Source: Oscillospiraceae bacterium (GTDB lineage: Bacteria > Bacillota > Clostridia > Oscillospirales > Ruminococcaceae). From it: DNA of 64,000 nucleotides. The stretch spans positions 1 through 64,000 of the forward strand of contig SVNA01000007.1 in assembly GCA_015067145.1 (NCBI GenBank). Direction: 5' to 3'. Of this stretch, positions 6,716-16,208 are shown one piece after another; within the stretch, counting starts at the first letter, position 1; the number at the start of each line of letters is the position of its first letter. A program made the translations under genes and the position numbers. The notes under the pieces are model-generated. The model was not told where the DNA came from. It made no database searches and saw only the letters and a list, made by a program, of their open reading frames with translations.

Positions 6716-7726
6716 ATGGGTAAACATTTAACTTTAAATGATAGAAAATTTATAGAAAAGATGCTTAAACAAAAAATCCCTGTAGCTGTAATAGCAGATA
6801 CACTTGGAGTGCATCGCAGTACAATTTACAGAGAAATTAAAAAAGGTAGTTGTGAAATTGTGGAAGCGGTTCACGGCTCATATAAAAATATTTCTGTTTA
6901 TGATTGTTATAATGCGCAATCTATTTATGATAAGAACCGAAAAAGATGTATTCGCCCATTAAAATTAAGGGGTAAGTATATGCATGAAATTGAAAAGTTG
7001 TTGTTTAATAAATACAGTCCCGAAATGGCGGTAAATGCCTGCATTTACCGCAACATTGTATGTACAAAAACAATTTATAATTATATAGATAAATGTTTAT
7101 TTAATAAGTATCGTAACATTGATTTGTTGCACGGAAAACAAAAGAAACATTATTGCAAGGATAGACGAAATAAGCGTATCAATGCTATTAACAATAGTAT
7201 AGAAAATCGTCCTGATGATATTATGTATCGTGATACTTTCGGGCATTGGGAAATGGATACTGTAATTGGTAAAAAGGCGGGTACAAATAATTGTTTATTG
7301 GTTTTAACTGAAAGAAAAACAAGATGCGAATTTGTATACAAATTAGAAGATAAGACAAGTAAATCTGTTGTAAATCAATTACGTGCAATACAAAGATTTT
7401 ATGGTAAGAATTACAGCAAGATTTTTAAAACTATTACTGTAGATAATGGTACAGAGTTTGCAGATATTCAGGGTATGAAAAGATTTAGCAGTACACAGTT
7501 TTATTATTGTCACCCATACAGCAGTTGGGAGCGCGGAACAAATGAAAACAGAAATAAAATGATAAGGCGGTTTATTCCAAAGGGTTCTGATATAAAAAAA
7601 TACTCTACCGACTATATAAAATCAGTAGAGAATTTTATCAATAATTATCCAATGCGTATACATAATTACCAAAAACCGATTGATTTATTTAACGCTGAAT
7701 TGAAAAAAATTGTGCAAATCGCCTAA
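6716..7726 (+). CDS. IS30-family DDE transposase (putative prophage integrase)
   Basis: N-terminal HTH (AVIADTLGVHRSTIYREIKKG), DDE signatures GHWEMDTVIG, TVDNGTEF, PYSSWERGTNENRNKMIRRFIPKG. Confidence 0.93.
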   Translation: MGKHLTLNDRKFIEKMLKQKIPVAVIADTLGVHRSTIYREIKKGSCEIVEAVHGSYKNISVYDCYNAQSIYDKNRKRCIRPLKLRGKYMHEIEKLLFNKYSPEMAVNACIYRNIVCTKTIYNYIDKCLFNKYRNIDLLHGKQKKHYCKDRRNKRINAINNSIENRPDDIMYRDTFGHWEMDTVIGKKAGTNNCLLVLTERKTRCEFVYKLEDKTSKSVVNQLRAIQRFYGKNYSKIFKTITVDNGTEFADIQGMKRFSSTQFYYCHPYSSWERGTNENRNKMIRRFIPKGSDIKKYSTDYIKSVENFINNYPMRIHNYQKPIDLFNAELKKIVQIA

Positions 7727-7841
7727 ATGTCGCATTTGCTATTGCAATTCACGAATATTTGTATAAAAAATCTACATTTCTGACAAAAGAATTTATTGTA
7801 TAATATTTTACAGATAAATACATTTTGTAAAGGTGTTTTAT

Positions 7842-8321
7842 ATGAGTAAAATGAGAAAAAAAGACCGTGAAAGAGATAAATTATTTGCTCTGAATGTAGT
7901 GGACAGATGCGACTATGCTGTGCTTGCTATGACCGACACTGACAACAATCCATACTGTGTACCAATATCCGTTGTACGCGATGGTGACAGCATATATTTC
8001 CACTGTGCAAAGATGGGTATGAAAACCGATTGTCTGCGTTACAACCCAAATGTATGCATTACCTGCGTTACAGATACCTTTAAACCCGACTATTTCTTTA
8101 CAACTACCTTCAAATCTGCAATTATCAAAGCAACAGCAACAGAAATCACCGATACCGAAGAAATGCTGCGCATTCTTAAACTGCTTTGTCTGCGTCATAA
8201 CCCAGGAAATATGGCAAAATTTGATGCAGAAATTGAAAAGATGTTTGCCGCAACTGCCATCTGGAGATTTGATATAACAGAAATCACCGGCAAAGAAAGG
8301 GTTATGCCGCCTAAAGAGTAG
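7842..8321 (+). CDS. Pyridoxamine 5'-phosphate oxidase family protein
   Basis: MSKMRKKDRERDKLFALNVVDRCDYAVLAMTDTDNNPYCVPISVVRDGDSIYFHCA; promoter CTGACA - TATAAT just upstream. Confidence 0.85.
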   Translation: MSKMRKKDRERDKLFALNVVDRCDYAVLAMTDTDNNPYCVPISVVRDGDSIYFHCAKMGMKTDCLRYNPNVCITCVTDTFKPDYFFTTTFKSAIIKATATEITDTEEMLRILKLLCLRHNPGNMAKFDAEIEKMFAATAIWRFDITEITGKERVMPPKE

Positions 8322-8350
8322 TACTCGTAAAATAAATATTGATTAAACAA

Positions 8351-8408
8351 TAAAATTCATCAGTTAATTTTGCCTTATGTTGTGCAGAATCAACTGATGA
8401 ATTTTTTC
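8351..8408. terminator. Terminator-like long hairpin
   Basis: AAATTCATCAGTT ... AACTGATGAATTTTTTC. Confidence 0.7.
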
Positions 8409-8508
8409 TCAAAAATTTAATATATAACAGAATTTGTCAATGGACCTTTAAACAAAATCATATAAAATGCTGTAATGCGTTTCTTAGTCCTGCATAGTAC
8501 AGATATAG

Positions 8509-10281
8509 TTATTCTTCGCTCTGATATTTCTGGAACAGTTCCAGCATTTCAAGGTTGAAATATTCGTAACCTGCATATTGAGTAGTTGGACATTCTGCCA
8601 CAACTTTTGTATGTGGATACTCTTCGGTCATCAGCCACCAGTCGTTGCTCCACCAGCTGAATCCATATTCCTCAAAACTGCGGAGTGTATCTTCATAATA
8701 TTCCTTCATCTCGGACCATATACCACCGCTGAAATCTGCTCGTTCAAATCGGATAACGCAGTTACCGTCAAAATCTGAAATTGCTTTGGACCATGCAGAT
8801 ATAGTATCGGCAGAAGCCTCTTCAACTATGTGGTCAGAAGTATAGGTCAAATCATCGTGAACAGTGATATATCGTCCTTTGTCGTGATAGTTTGGTGCAA
8901 GCATAACTGAATAGTTTTGTTTGAGCAGTACTCCTTCTGATTTTTCTGTACCCATATATACATCATAAGGCTGTGCATAATACCAACGTTCCACAGCATA
9001 TTCTTCAGGATATGTCAGCAGAATACCTGACGGGTCAAAGCCACCGTCACCCAGACAGGATATTGTAATTTTATCTGCATCTTCTGTCAATGTGATACTG
9101 ATATGTTTTTCACTTGTTGCATAAGGATAATATACTCCAAGATGTTCGCTGGTAGTATATTCTGCCTCAGGCAAATCTTCTCTGTACATACTTATACCAT
9201 CAACACTTATGTCCAGTGTGGTGTCCGGAAAACTTCTGGCAAGATACAGATCAAGAACGGTACCTTCCGGCAAAAAGCCATCTATAACAATTGGTGCACC
9301 TACCCACACGCTGTTTGCCATAGCATAATGATAAGCAGGATATTCCGGAATAAACATACTGCTGTTCATATTGTCGATATGTTTGCCTGCAGTATCTGTC
9401 ATACAGGCATAAACATAAGGCATCTGACAGAAATTGTACATAATCACAACATTGCCTTTTTCGTCTGCAACAGCCTTTGTAGGTGTGGATTCTTCAATTA
9501 TCACATACTGATCGTTGGCATTGCTGGCTTCGTATATAATAAGTCTGTCAGGAGATTCTGTCCTTATTGCATCTATTGCTTTGCCAAGATACGCAGCTAC
9601 ATCATCCCATGTGTAGTCAGGAGATGGCAATCCTGTGCTGAGGTTTTTATTGGTTGGCTCATACAAAGGAGAAATGGAAAGGTTGAAGTTAGGTACATCC
9701 TTGTATCTGTGTGCAATAATGGATAGAACCTTGTTTGCCAGCGCCTGTTGTTCTTCATTGATAAATAGGTCAAGTTCAGCAGTGGAAATATAGTCGTTGT
9801 CTGCAGCTGCTTCAATAACATTGCGTCCAGGTAAAGAATACAGTGCAAGGTTAAGATGCATATCATTTTCTATTGCCGCAGCTACCATGCTGTCCAGTAT
9901 ATAGAATGCATCCATATCAGCCTGTGTCATATCACGGCTGAACAGTTCATCATACTTAAAACAAACACGGGCAGAATTAAAACCCCATTCGGCAGACAAT
10001 TCAACCGTCTTTGCTGTTGTGCCTGGGTCCCCAAGGTCATCAAAATATCCAAGGTTAAAACCTGTCCATCTTGGATGGTCTTCTGATGTAACCACAGTGT
10101 TGGTTGCCGCCTTTTCCAAAAGTTCTGCTGTCAGAATACTGCTGTTAGGCTGTAAAACTGCAGCATCGTCAATAGAAACCACACCTTTAGATTGTATAGA
10201 CATATTACTGCTGCAACCACACATGGCACCTGCAGCTATAAGAACAGAGAACAATAAACTTATCGTTTTTTTACATTTCAT
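8509..10281 (-). CDS. Lipoprotein with cellulase (GH5-like) fold
   Basis: Lipobox LIAAGAMCGC; WTGFNLGYFDD...ELSAEWGFNSARVCFKY...NDMHLNLALYS pattern typical of GH5-like TIM barrels. Confidence 0.65.
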   Translation of the reverse strand: MKCKKTISLLFSVLIAAGAMCGCSSNMSIQSKGVVSIDDAAVLQPNSSILTAELLEKAATNTVVTSEDHPRWTGFNLGYFDDLGDPGTTAKTVELSAEWGFNSARVCFKYDELFSRDMTQADMDAFYILDSMVAAAIENDMHLNLALYSLPGRNVIEAAADNDYISTAELDLFINEEQQALANKVLSIIAHRYKDVPNFNLSISPLYEPTNKNLSTGLPSPDYTWDDVAAYLGKAIDAIRTESPDRLIIYEASNANDQYVIIEESTPTKAVADEKGNVVIMYNFCQMPYVYACMTDTAGKHIDNMNSSMFIPEYPAYHYAMANSVWVGAPIVIDGFLPEGTVLDLYLARSFPDTTLDISVDGISMYREDLPEAEYTTSEHLGVYYPYATSEKHISITLTEDADKITISCLGDGGFDPSGILLTYPEEYAVERWYYAQPYDVYMGTEKSEGVLLKQNYSVMLAPNYHDKGRYITVHDDLTYTSDHIVEEASADTISAWSKAISDFDGNCVIRFERADFSGGIWSEMKEYYEDTLRSFEEYGFSWWSNDWWLMTEEYPHTKVVAECPTTQYAGYEYFNLEMLELFQKYQSEE

Positions 10282-10330
10282 AAATATTCCTCAGCAATCA
10301 CAATTGTCTGAATTATCTATATTGAATTTA

Positions 10331-11191
10331 TTATCTGATTTTCTTCTGATTTCTCAGCATTCCAATTCTATTGTCACTGAGGTAATCAAAGCTGTGACGT
10401 GAGTAGAGATTATCCGCTGGTTTATTGGCTATAAGCATAATAAATGCATTTTCATCGGTGTTTTCGCTGAACCAGTTATCAATGCGGTTCATTATCTCTT
10501 CCCCTATTCCTCGGTTCTGATATTCTTTATCCACCATAATATCGGTTACTGCATAGGAAACACCGCCGTCACCTATTATTCTGCCAGAACCGATAAGTTT
10601 ATCACCATCATATACAGAAACTGCAAACAGACTGTTTTTCATAGCAATACGGGCTTTTTCAACATCCTTTGCCCCTCCGATACCCGATGCAACACGGAGA
10701 AGATTATAATCCTCTGCTTTCGGAGCTTTATTTTCTATCACAAGTTTACTCAGGTCAATGCTATGCATCTTTTTCCAAGCCATATCCAGTGCCCAGTTCT
10801 GCATCGGAGAAAACATTTTTCCTTTTATCGCACCGTAATCCAGCCACATAAGAGTATGGTCTTTTTCCACAGTAAAGCTTTCTTCCATCTTTACAAGTTC
10901 ACCCATATAATATGTCTGTATCGGATGGAAATAACCAATGCGTTTATGGTAGGTGTAATGTTCTGCGGAACACAGTTTTTCCCCTACCTTTACGGAATAT
11001 CCGATTTCCTCAATACATTCACGGGTTATGCATACCTCTGCACTTTCCACACCTTCAAAACCGCCGCCAAGAAGAAAAAATCCTTTAGGTGTTCTCACCA
11101 CGGCAAATTTACCTTCATTGAAACATATAAGGTAGGCTCCTGCTCTGTCCTTATAATTTGTATTTAACTTTTCACCGAATATTTTATGCAT
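10331..11191 (-). CDS. NUDIX hydrolase - GNAT acetyltransferase fusion
   Basis: NUDIX box GGGFEGVESAEVCITRECIEEIGYSV in the N-half; GNAT motif VTDIMVDKEYQNRGIGEEIMNRI in the C-half. Confidence 0.8.
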   Translation of the reverse strand: MHKIFGEKLNTNYKDRAGAYLICFNEGKFAVVRTPKGFFLLGGGFEGVESAEVCITRECIEEIGYSVKVGEKLCSAEHYTYHKRIGYFHPIQTYYMGELVKMEESFTVEKDHTLMWLDYGAIKGKMFSPMQNWALDMAWKKMHSIDLSKLVIENKAPKAEDYNLLRVASGIGGAKDVEKARIAMKNSLFAVSVYDGDKLIGSGRIIGDGGVSYAVTDIMVDKEYQNRGIGEEIMNRIDNWFSENTDENAFIMLIANKPADNLYSRHSFDYLSDNRIGMLRNQKKIR

Positions 11192-11289
11192 AATATTTCC
11201 TCTTTATATTACACTTAAATTTTATATACAGTATATCACTATGCAACCTAAAAGTACACAAAAAAGACGGCCACATGGCCGCCTTTCTG

Positions 11290-11844
11290 TTATTGCATAT
11301 ATTCATCTGCAAGAATTGCATAGTAAGAAACATCACAGATACCATTGTTGGTTATTTCTGCTCTGCGTAATGTGCCTTCATATTTCATCCCGCACTTCTG
11401 CATAGTTTTACCTGAATTTGGGTTGTTTGTATCGTGACTGGCCTGAATACGCTGTACTTCAATCTCTTTAAAAAGAAAATCTATAACGGTGTTCAGCGTT
11501 TCTGTCATAACACCTTTATGCCACCAGTTTTTGCCTATACCAAAACCAAGCTCAACCTTTTCTACAATTTCATCACATGAAACCACAGATATAAAACCTA
11601 TGTTATTCTGTGTTTCTTTTATTTCTATCGCCCAGTTATAGAAATCTTCCTCCGCATATCTTTGTGTCCATTTTTCAAGTGTATTTTTTGTTTCTTCTAT
11701 ACTTTGCTGGGTAACCCAGTTCATATATTTTGTAACTTCGTCATCACCTGCCCAGTTATCAAACATATCCTGAGCATCTCCCTTTACAAATGGACGGAGA
11801 ATCAATCTTTCGGTTTCCAAAATCTGTGTTCCCTTGTGTTTCAT
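11290..11844 (-). CDS. GNAT family N-acetyltransferase (RimJ/RimL-like)
   Basis: LETERLILRPFVKGDAQDMFDNWAGDDEVTKYMNW... Confidence 0.88.
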   Translation of the reverse strand: MKHKGTQILETERLILRPFVKGDAQDMFDNWAGDDEVTKYMNWVTQQSIEETKNTLEKWTQRYAEEDFYNWAIEIKETQNNIGFISVVSCDEIVEKVELGFGIGKNWWHKGVMTETLNTVIDFLFKEIEVQRIQASHDTNNPNSGKTMQKCGMKYEGTLRRAEITNNGICDVSYYAILADEYMQ

Positions 11845-11859
11845 ACAGTCACCTGTCAG

Positions 11860-13158
11860 TTAAAAAGCTTTTTTCACCTTTCCCAGTACAAGACTGATAA
11901 CAAAGGCAACCAAAGTTACACAAAGCCAGCCAAAACCGAGTTCATAGAGAGGCAGTTTGCTGCAGATTGTGCTGATTGCACCAAGCGGAATAATGCCTTC
12001 AAGAGCGTATACAACGCTTACAACAGCTGTTGCACCTATTGTTACAGGATATATAAATGGATTTTTAATTTTATCATCAAGCAGACCCATAAGTATAATA
12101 ACGCTTACTGATGGATAAATAGCGTTAAGAATCGGTACAGAAATATTGAGAATTGTTGTGAGGCCGTAATTACATACAACAAGTGAGAATGCTGTGATTA
12201 TCCACACCATGCTTTTGTATGTTGCACCTGTAAGTTTTGAGAAATACTGGGATACCGATGTGATAAGGCCAACACAGGTTGTAAGACATGCAAGTGCAAA
12301 GATAGATGCAAGAATGAATGCACCAAATTCGCCGAAGAGCTGATATACAATCTGACGCAAGGCAACCGCACCGTTTGCTCCAATTTCATAAACACCGCTG
12401 GACTGCATACCCATATATGTAAGCATAAGATAGATAGCTGCAAGAATTATCCCTGCAAGAGCACCTGCTGTTGATGAGTATCTGAGAGATTCTTTTTTAT
12501 CACTGATACCAAGGTTTGCAAAGGATTTTACTACAACAGATGCAAAAACAAGACCTGCTATTGCGTCCATTGTAAGATAGCCTTCACTGAAGCCTGTAAA
12601 GAACGGCGATGCTGCGTATGCATGCTGTGCTGCTGCAACAGATTTTTCTCCCATAAATACAAATGCACCAAACAGAAATACCAGCAGAACTATGAGCAGA
12701 GGTGTAAGGATTGTGCCGAGACGGTCAACCAGCTTGTTAGGGTTAAGAGACAGCCATGCAGACAATGCAAAGAAAACAACAGAATAGATGATCATCAGCA
12801 CCAGTGTATTGCTGTTTTCGGAAAGATATGGTGCGATAGACATTTCAAATGGCACACTTGCCGCACGTGGAATTGCAAGACCCGGACCGATTGCAAGATA
12901 AAGCAAAGTGGTGAAAACTACAGAAAACTTTTTGCCCACACGACTTGTGAGAACATCAAGACCTTCTGTCTGAACAACTACAACAACAGCAAGTACAGGC
13001 AGCAAAACCGCTGTAATCAAAAAGCCAATGACGGATGGCAGGGTCTGGTTCCCTGCATTTTGTCCCAAAAACGGAGGAAAAATCAGGTTACCAGCTCCAA
13101 AGAACATTGAAAAAAGCATAAAGCCGACAAATAAAATCTTGTCCTTTTCTAATTTCAT
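11860..13158 (-). CDS. brnQ: Branched-chain amino acid transport system II carrier protein
   Basis: LIVCS family signature MLFSMFFGAGNLIFPPFLGQNAG. Confidence 0.92.
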   Translation of the reverse strand: MKLEKDKILFVGFMLFSMFFGAGNLIFPPFLGQNAGNQTLPSVIGFLITAVLLPVLAVVVVVQTEGLDVLTSRVGKKFSVVFTTLLYLAIGPGLAIPRAASVPFEMSIAPYLSENSNTLVLMIIYSVVFFALSAWLSLNPNKLVDRLGTILTPLLIVLLVFLFGAFVFMGEKSVAAAQHAYAASPFFTGFSEGYLTMDAIAGLVFASVVVKSFANLGISDKKESLRYSSTAGALAGIILAAIYLMLTYMGMQSSGVYEIGANGAVALRQIVYQLFGEFGAFILASIFALACLTTCVGLITSVSQYFSKLTGATYKSMVWIITAFSLVVCNYGLTTILNISVPILNAIYPSVSVIILMGLLDDKIKNPFIYPVTIGATAVVSVVYALEGIIPLGAISTICSKLPLYELGFGWLCVTLVAFVISLVLGKVKKAF

Positions 13159-13339
13159 TTGTATTTCCTCCTTTAAAAATAAAATTTTATTTATTATATC
13201 ACAATTTGTTACTTGTGTAAAATAAGTTTACATGTATTTTTGTTACATTTTTCTTACAAAAATTATACATTCCAAAGGAAATCACCAAAAATATTAGCTT
13301 TCAACGATAAAAAAGCCTTCAGAATCATCTGAAAGGCTT

Positions 13340-13621
13340 TCATTCAAAATTTATTGAAAATTTTTGTTTCTTTCTGCTTTCCTTAACTTCACAACTATTA
13401 ACCAGCACTGCGTCTTTTCCTATTGTAACAACGCCATCCCATGGTATTCGTACATCTTCTTCTCTTCCTAACAATCCGAAAAACTTGGGTCTTCCAAAAA
13501 TAATCAGATGCTGTACCCTGGCATCGTCTCTGCAGAATTCTATATCGTCCACTCTGCCTATGTTCTGACCGGTTACAACACTTATAACATCCTTTTGAGA
13601 AAGCATAGATAAGGAAATCAA
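13340..13621 (-). CDS. YlmC/YmxH family (PRC-barrel) sporulation protein
   Basis: LSQKDVISVVTGQNIGRVDDIEF...IPWDGVVTIGKDAVLV; next to sigG. Confidence 0.88.
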   Translation of the reverse strand: MISLSMLSQKDVISVVTGQNIGRVDDIEFCRDDARVQHLIIFGRPKFFGLLGREEDVRIPWDGVVTIGKDAVLVNSCEVKESRKKQKFSINFE

Positions 13622-13686
13622 AATATCACCCCTGACTGTATTACAGTATATTCACAGCAGCAATATTTTGTACCTTATATTTGTTG

Positions 13687-14463
13687 TTATATTTCTAATT
13701 GTGTTTTTATATATCCGATAATATTTTTTTCTATTCTGGATACCTGTGCCTGACTTATCCCTATCTCTTTTGCTACCTCTGTCTGTGTTTTTCCTTTTAT
13801 GAATCTCAAATTCATAATATGCTTTTCCCTGTCTTTCAGATTGTGCAATACATCCTGCATAATAACTTTCGACTGAAAGGCATCTTCAAAGTTATCGCTG
13901 GAAATCTGATCCAGCAGATATACATCATTGGATTCATCGTTATACATAGGTTCATACAGGGATATGGATGGTGACAATGCTTCAAGTGCCCGGCTCACCT
14001 GAAAACATGAACATTCAAGCTCGTCTGCTATCTCCTGTACCGATGGCTCATTCCCATCAATATCTGTCAGTTTTTCCTTGACTGAAAGTGCTTTATACGC
14101 CAGGTCTTTTATTGAACGGCTTACCTTAAGCGGCTGATCATCACGTATAAACCGTTTAATTTCACCTAAAATCATCACCACACCATAGGTGGAAAACTGA
14201 ACGTTCAGTGTTGTATCAAAGTTGTTTAGAGCTTTTATAAGACCCACACATCCAACCTGAAACAGATCGTCAAAATCCACATTTTTGTATCTGAATCGCT
14301 GTATTATGCTAAGCACCAGTTTTAAATTTCCCATAACCAGCATATCTTTCGCTCTGCTGTCTCCATTATGCATCCTATCGATAAGCTGATTTCGTTCCTG
14401 TTCGGTAAACTCCGGCAGATCTGCAGTGTCAATCCCCGATATTTCCACCTTTTTATAATACAT
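13687..14463 (-). CDS. sigG: RNA polymerase sporulation sigma factor SigG
   Basis: KVEISGIDTADLPEFTEQERNQL...NLKLVLSIIQRFRYKNVDFDDLFQVGCVGLIKA. Confidence 0.95.
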   Translation of the reverse strand: MYYKKVEISGIDTADLPEFTEQERNQLIDRMHNGDSRAKDMLVMGNLKLVLSIIQRFRYKNVDFDDLFQVGCVGLIKALNNFDTTLNVQFSTYGVVMILGEIKRFIRDDQPLKVSRSIKDLAYKALSVKEKLTDIDGNEPSVQEIADELECSCFQVSRALEALSPSISLYEPMYNDESNDVYLLDQISSDNFEDAFQSKVIMQDVLHNLKDREKHIMNLRFIKGKTQTEVAKEIGISQAQVSRIEKNIIGYIKTQLEI

Positions 14464-14548
14464 TTGAACACCTCATAACAATTACAGTTACAAGGTAATT
14501 ATTTGCATATGATATAAATTTATAAGTGGATATTTATGTAAACGGATT

Positions 14549-15247
14549 TTATATAGCTTTTTCCATCTCCTTTTTAAGTTTTTTAAATATTCTTTTTTCC
14601 AGCCTTGATATATACGACTGTGATATACCTATCTCGTCAGCCACCTCTTTCTGTGTTTTTTCGGGCACTCCGTTTAAGCCAAAACGCATAAGTATAATAT
14701 TTCTTTCCCTATCACTCAAAGAATATATTGATTGCCATAAAATCTGTTTTTCACTTTCCTTTTCTATATCTTTACTTACTTCATACTCATCTGTGTACAG
14801 AATATCGATAAGATTAAGTTCATTCCCATCACTGTCCACGCTTAATGCATCATCAATGCTTATATCAATATTTTTATTGCTCTGCTTTCGCAAAAACATA
14901 AGTATTTCATTTTCCACACAGCGGGATGCGTAGGTGGCAAATTTTATATTTTTTGACGGCTTAAAGGAATTTACCGCCTTTATAAGCCCCAGACTGCCTA
15001 TCGATGTAAGATCCTCAACGCTGACTGCACTGCTTTCATATTTTTTTGCTATGTAAATTACAAGACGAAGATTGTGTATTATCATCTTTTCTCTGGCCTG
15101 CTTATTTCCGTTTTCCAATCCGTCAAAAATCTCCTGCTCCTCTTTTTCTGTCAAAGGCGGGGGTAAAGTCTGCGGACCATTTATATACCACAATATTTTT
15201 GTTTTTAATGTCAAAACAGAAAAAAATGCTTTAATCCAATATTTCAT
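14549..15247 (-). CDS. sigE: RNA polymerase sporulation sigma factor SigE
   Basis: LPPPLTEKEEQEIFDGLENG...NLRLVIYIAKKYESSAVSVEDLTSIGSLGLIKAVNSF; paired with spoIIGA. Confidence 0.95.
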   Translation of the reverse strand: MKYWIKAFFSVLTLKTKILWYINGPQTLPPPLTEKEEQEIFDGLENGNKQAREKMIIHNLRLVIYIAKKYESSAVSVEDLTSIGSLGLIKAVNSFKPSKNIKFATYASRCVENEILMFLRKQSNKNIDISIDDALSVDSDGNELNLIDILYTDEYEVSKDIEKESEKQILWQSIYSLSDRERNIILMRFGLNGVPEKTQKEVADEIGISQSYISRLEKRIFKKLKKEMEKAI

Positions 15248-15256
15248 ATCTTCTCC

Positions 15257-16099
15257 TTACAACTGTTTCTTAATGTCTGTTCCAAATATAACCGTTACAT
15301 TTTCCGATAGTTCATTTTCAGTGAATGCCACAAGAACATTTTTTATTATTTTGTTGTCAATCGTTATATGCTCAATTTTAATGGCCGGCATCATACCGCT
15401 TCCGGACAGTGTAGAAAAGAAAACAGGAATAAAACCCTCTTTTATATCGCTGTAGTTTCCATTTAAAAAGTGTGCTATATCCTTTGCAAGATTTTCAGGC
15501 ATTCTGTTACTGATTTTTCCAAATCCCACCACTATAACATCTCTGTTTGAAACAATATCCTTCATTTTAAATCCGCTGTCATAGAATGCAGATAATCCTT
15601 TTATTGAAAAACTCCCGAAATATACATCCATCAAATATATTTTCTGAGGTGATACCTTTTCCTTTATCAGTTCAAAAATTAATATAGCCAGATATATTAC
15701 CGCTGAAAGTATCACAAGTATAACAGGATTTATACTGAAATAAAAAAACATATTTTTCTCGTAAACAACTGTATTTTCATATGACAGCAGCATTGCAGAT
15801 CCTGTAAGCAGCATATTAAGCATAAAATAACACAGCGACTGGATTATCAGTTTGCGTTTGTCTTTTATTCCAAAGGCAATTACCGAACATAACAAAAGTG
15901 AACCGGATTTAAAGATCAGGCTCAAAAATATACTGTCCGCCGGAAAAAAAATATACAGACAGCACAAAGCTCCGGCTGATGATGCAAAAACAATTCTTTT
16001 TCTGTTATATGTATATCCTGCCAAAACAGCTGCTGCAATCAAGAAGAAATATGATATCAGAAAATTTATTATAATCAGAACATCAATATAAACGACCAT
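15257..16099 (-). CDS. spoIIGA: Sigma-E processing peptidase SpoIIGA
   Basis: MVVYIDVLIIINFLISYFFLIAAAVLAG membrane N-half; upstream of sigE. Confidence 0.88.
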   Translation of the reverse strand: MVVYIDVLIIINFLISYFFLIAAAVLAGYTYNRKRIVFASSAGALCCLYIFFPADSIFLSLIFKSGSLLLCSVIAFGIKDKRKLIIQSLCYFMLNMLLTGSAMLLSYENTVVYEKNMFFYFSINPVILVILSAVIYLAILIFELIKEKVSPQKIYLMDVYFGSFSIKGLSAFYDSGFKMKDIVSNRDVIVVGFGKISNRMPENLAKDIAHFLNGNYSDIKEGFIPVFFSTLSGSGMMPAIKIEHITIDNKIIKNVLVAFTENELSENVTVIFGTDIKKQL

Positions 16100-16208
16100 A
16101 AATTCACCGCCATAAATATCTTATAACAAGTTCTGCAAAAAAAATGTCGTATATGGTTATATAAAAATACCCTGCAGATTCATTATGATATCTGTTGGGT
16201 ATTATCTT

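Larger units (their letters stand above)
326..7770 (+). mobile_element. Inovirus-like (filamentous phage) prophage with IS30-type transposase
   Basis: Gene order ssDNA-binding-like / HUH Rep / short TM coat protein / terminator / pIII-like / small TM proteins / Zot-pI ATPase / hairpin intergenic region / DDE transposase; flanked by ACAAATATTTGTATAA (326-341) and ACGAATATTTGTATAA (7751-7766); lies between two host promoters. Confidence 0.85.

Noticed and set aside
6716-7726. Stand-alone IS30 insertion sequence
   Set aside because: No close pair of IRs flanking just this gene was found by eye; the repeats found bracket the whole prophage. Not fully excluded
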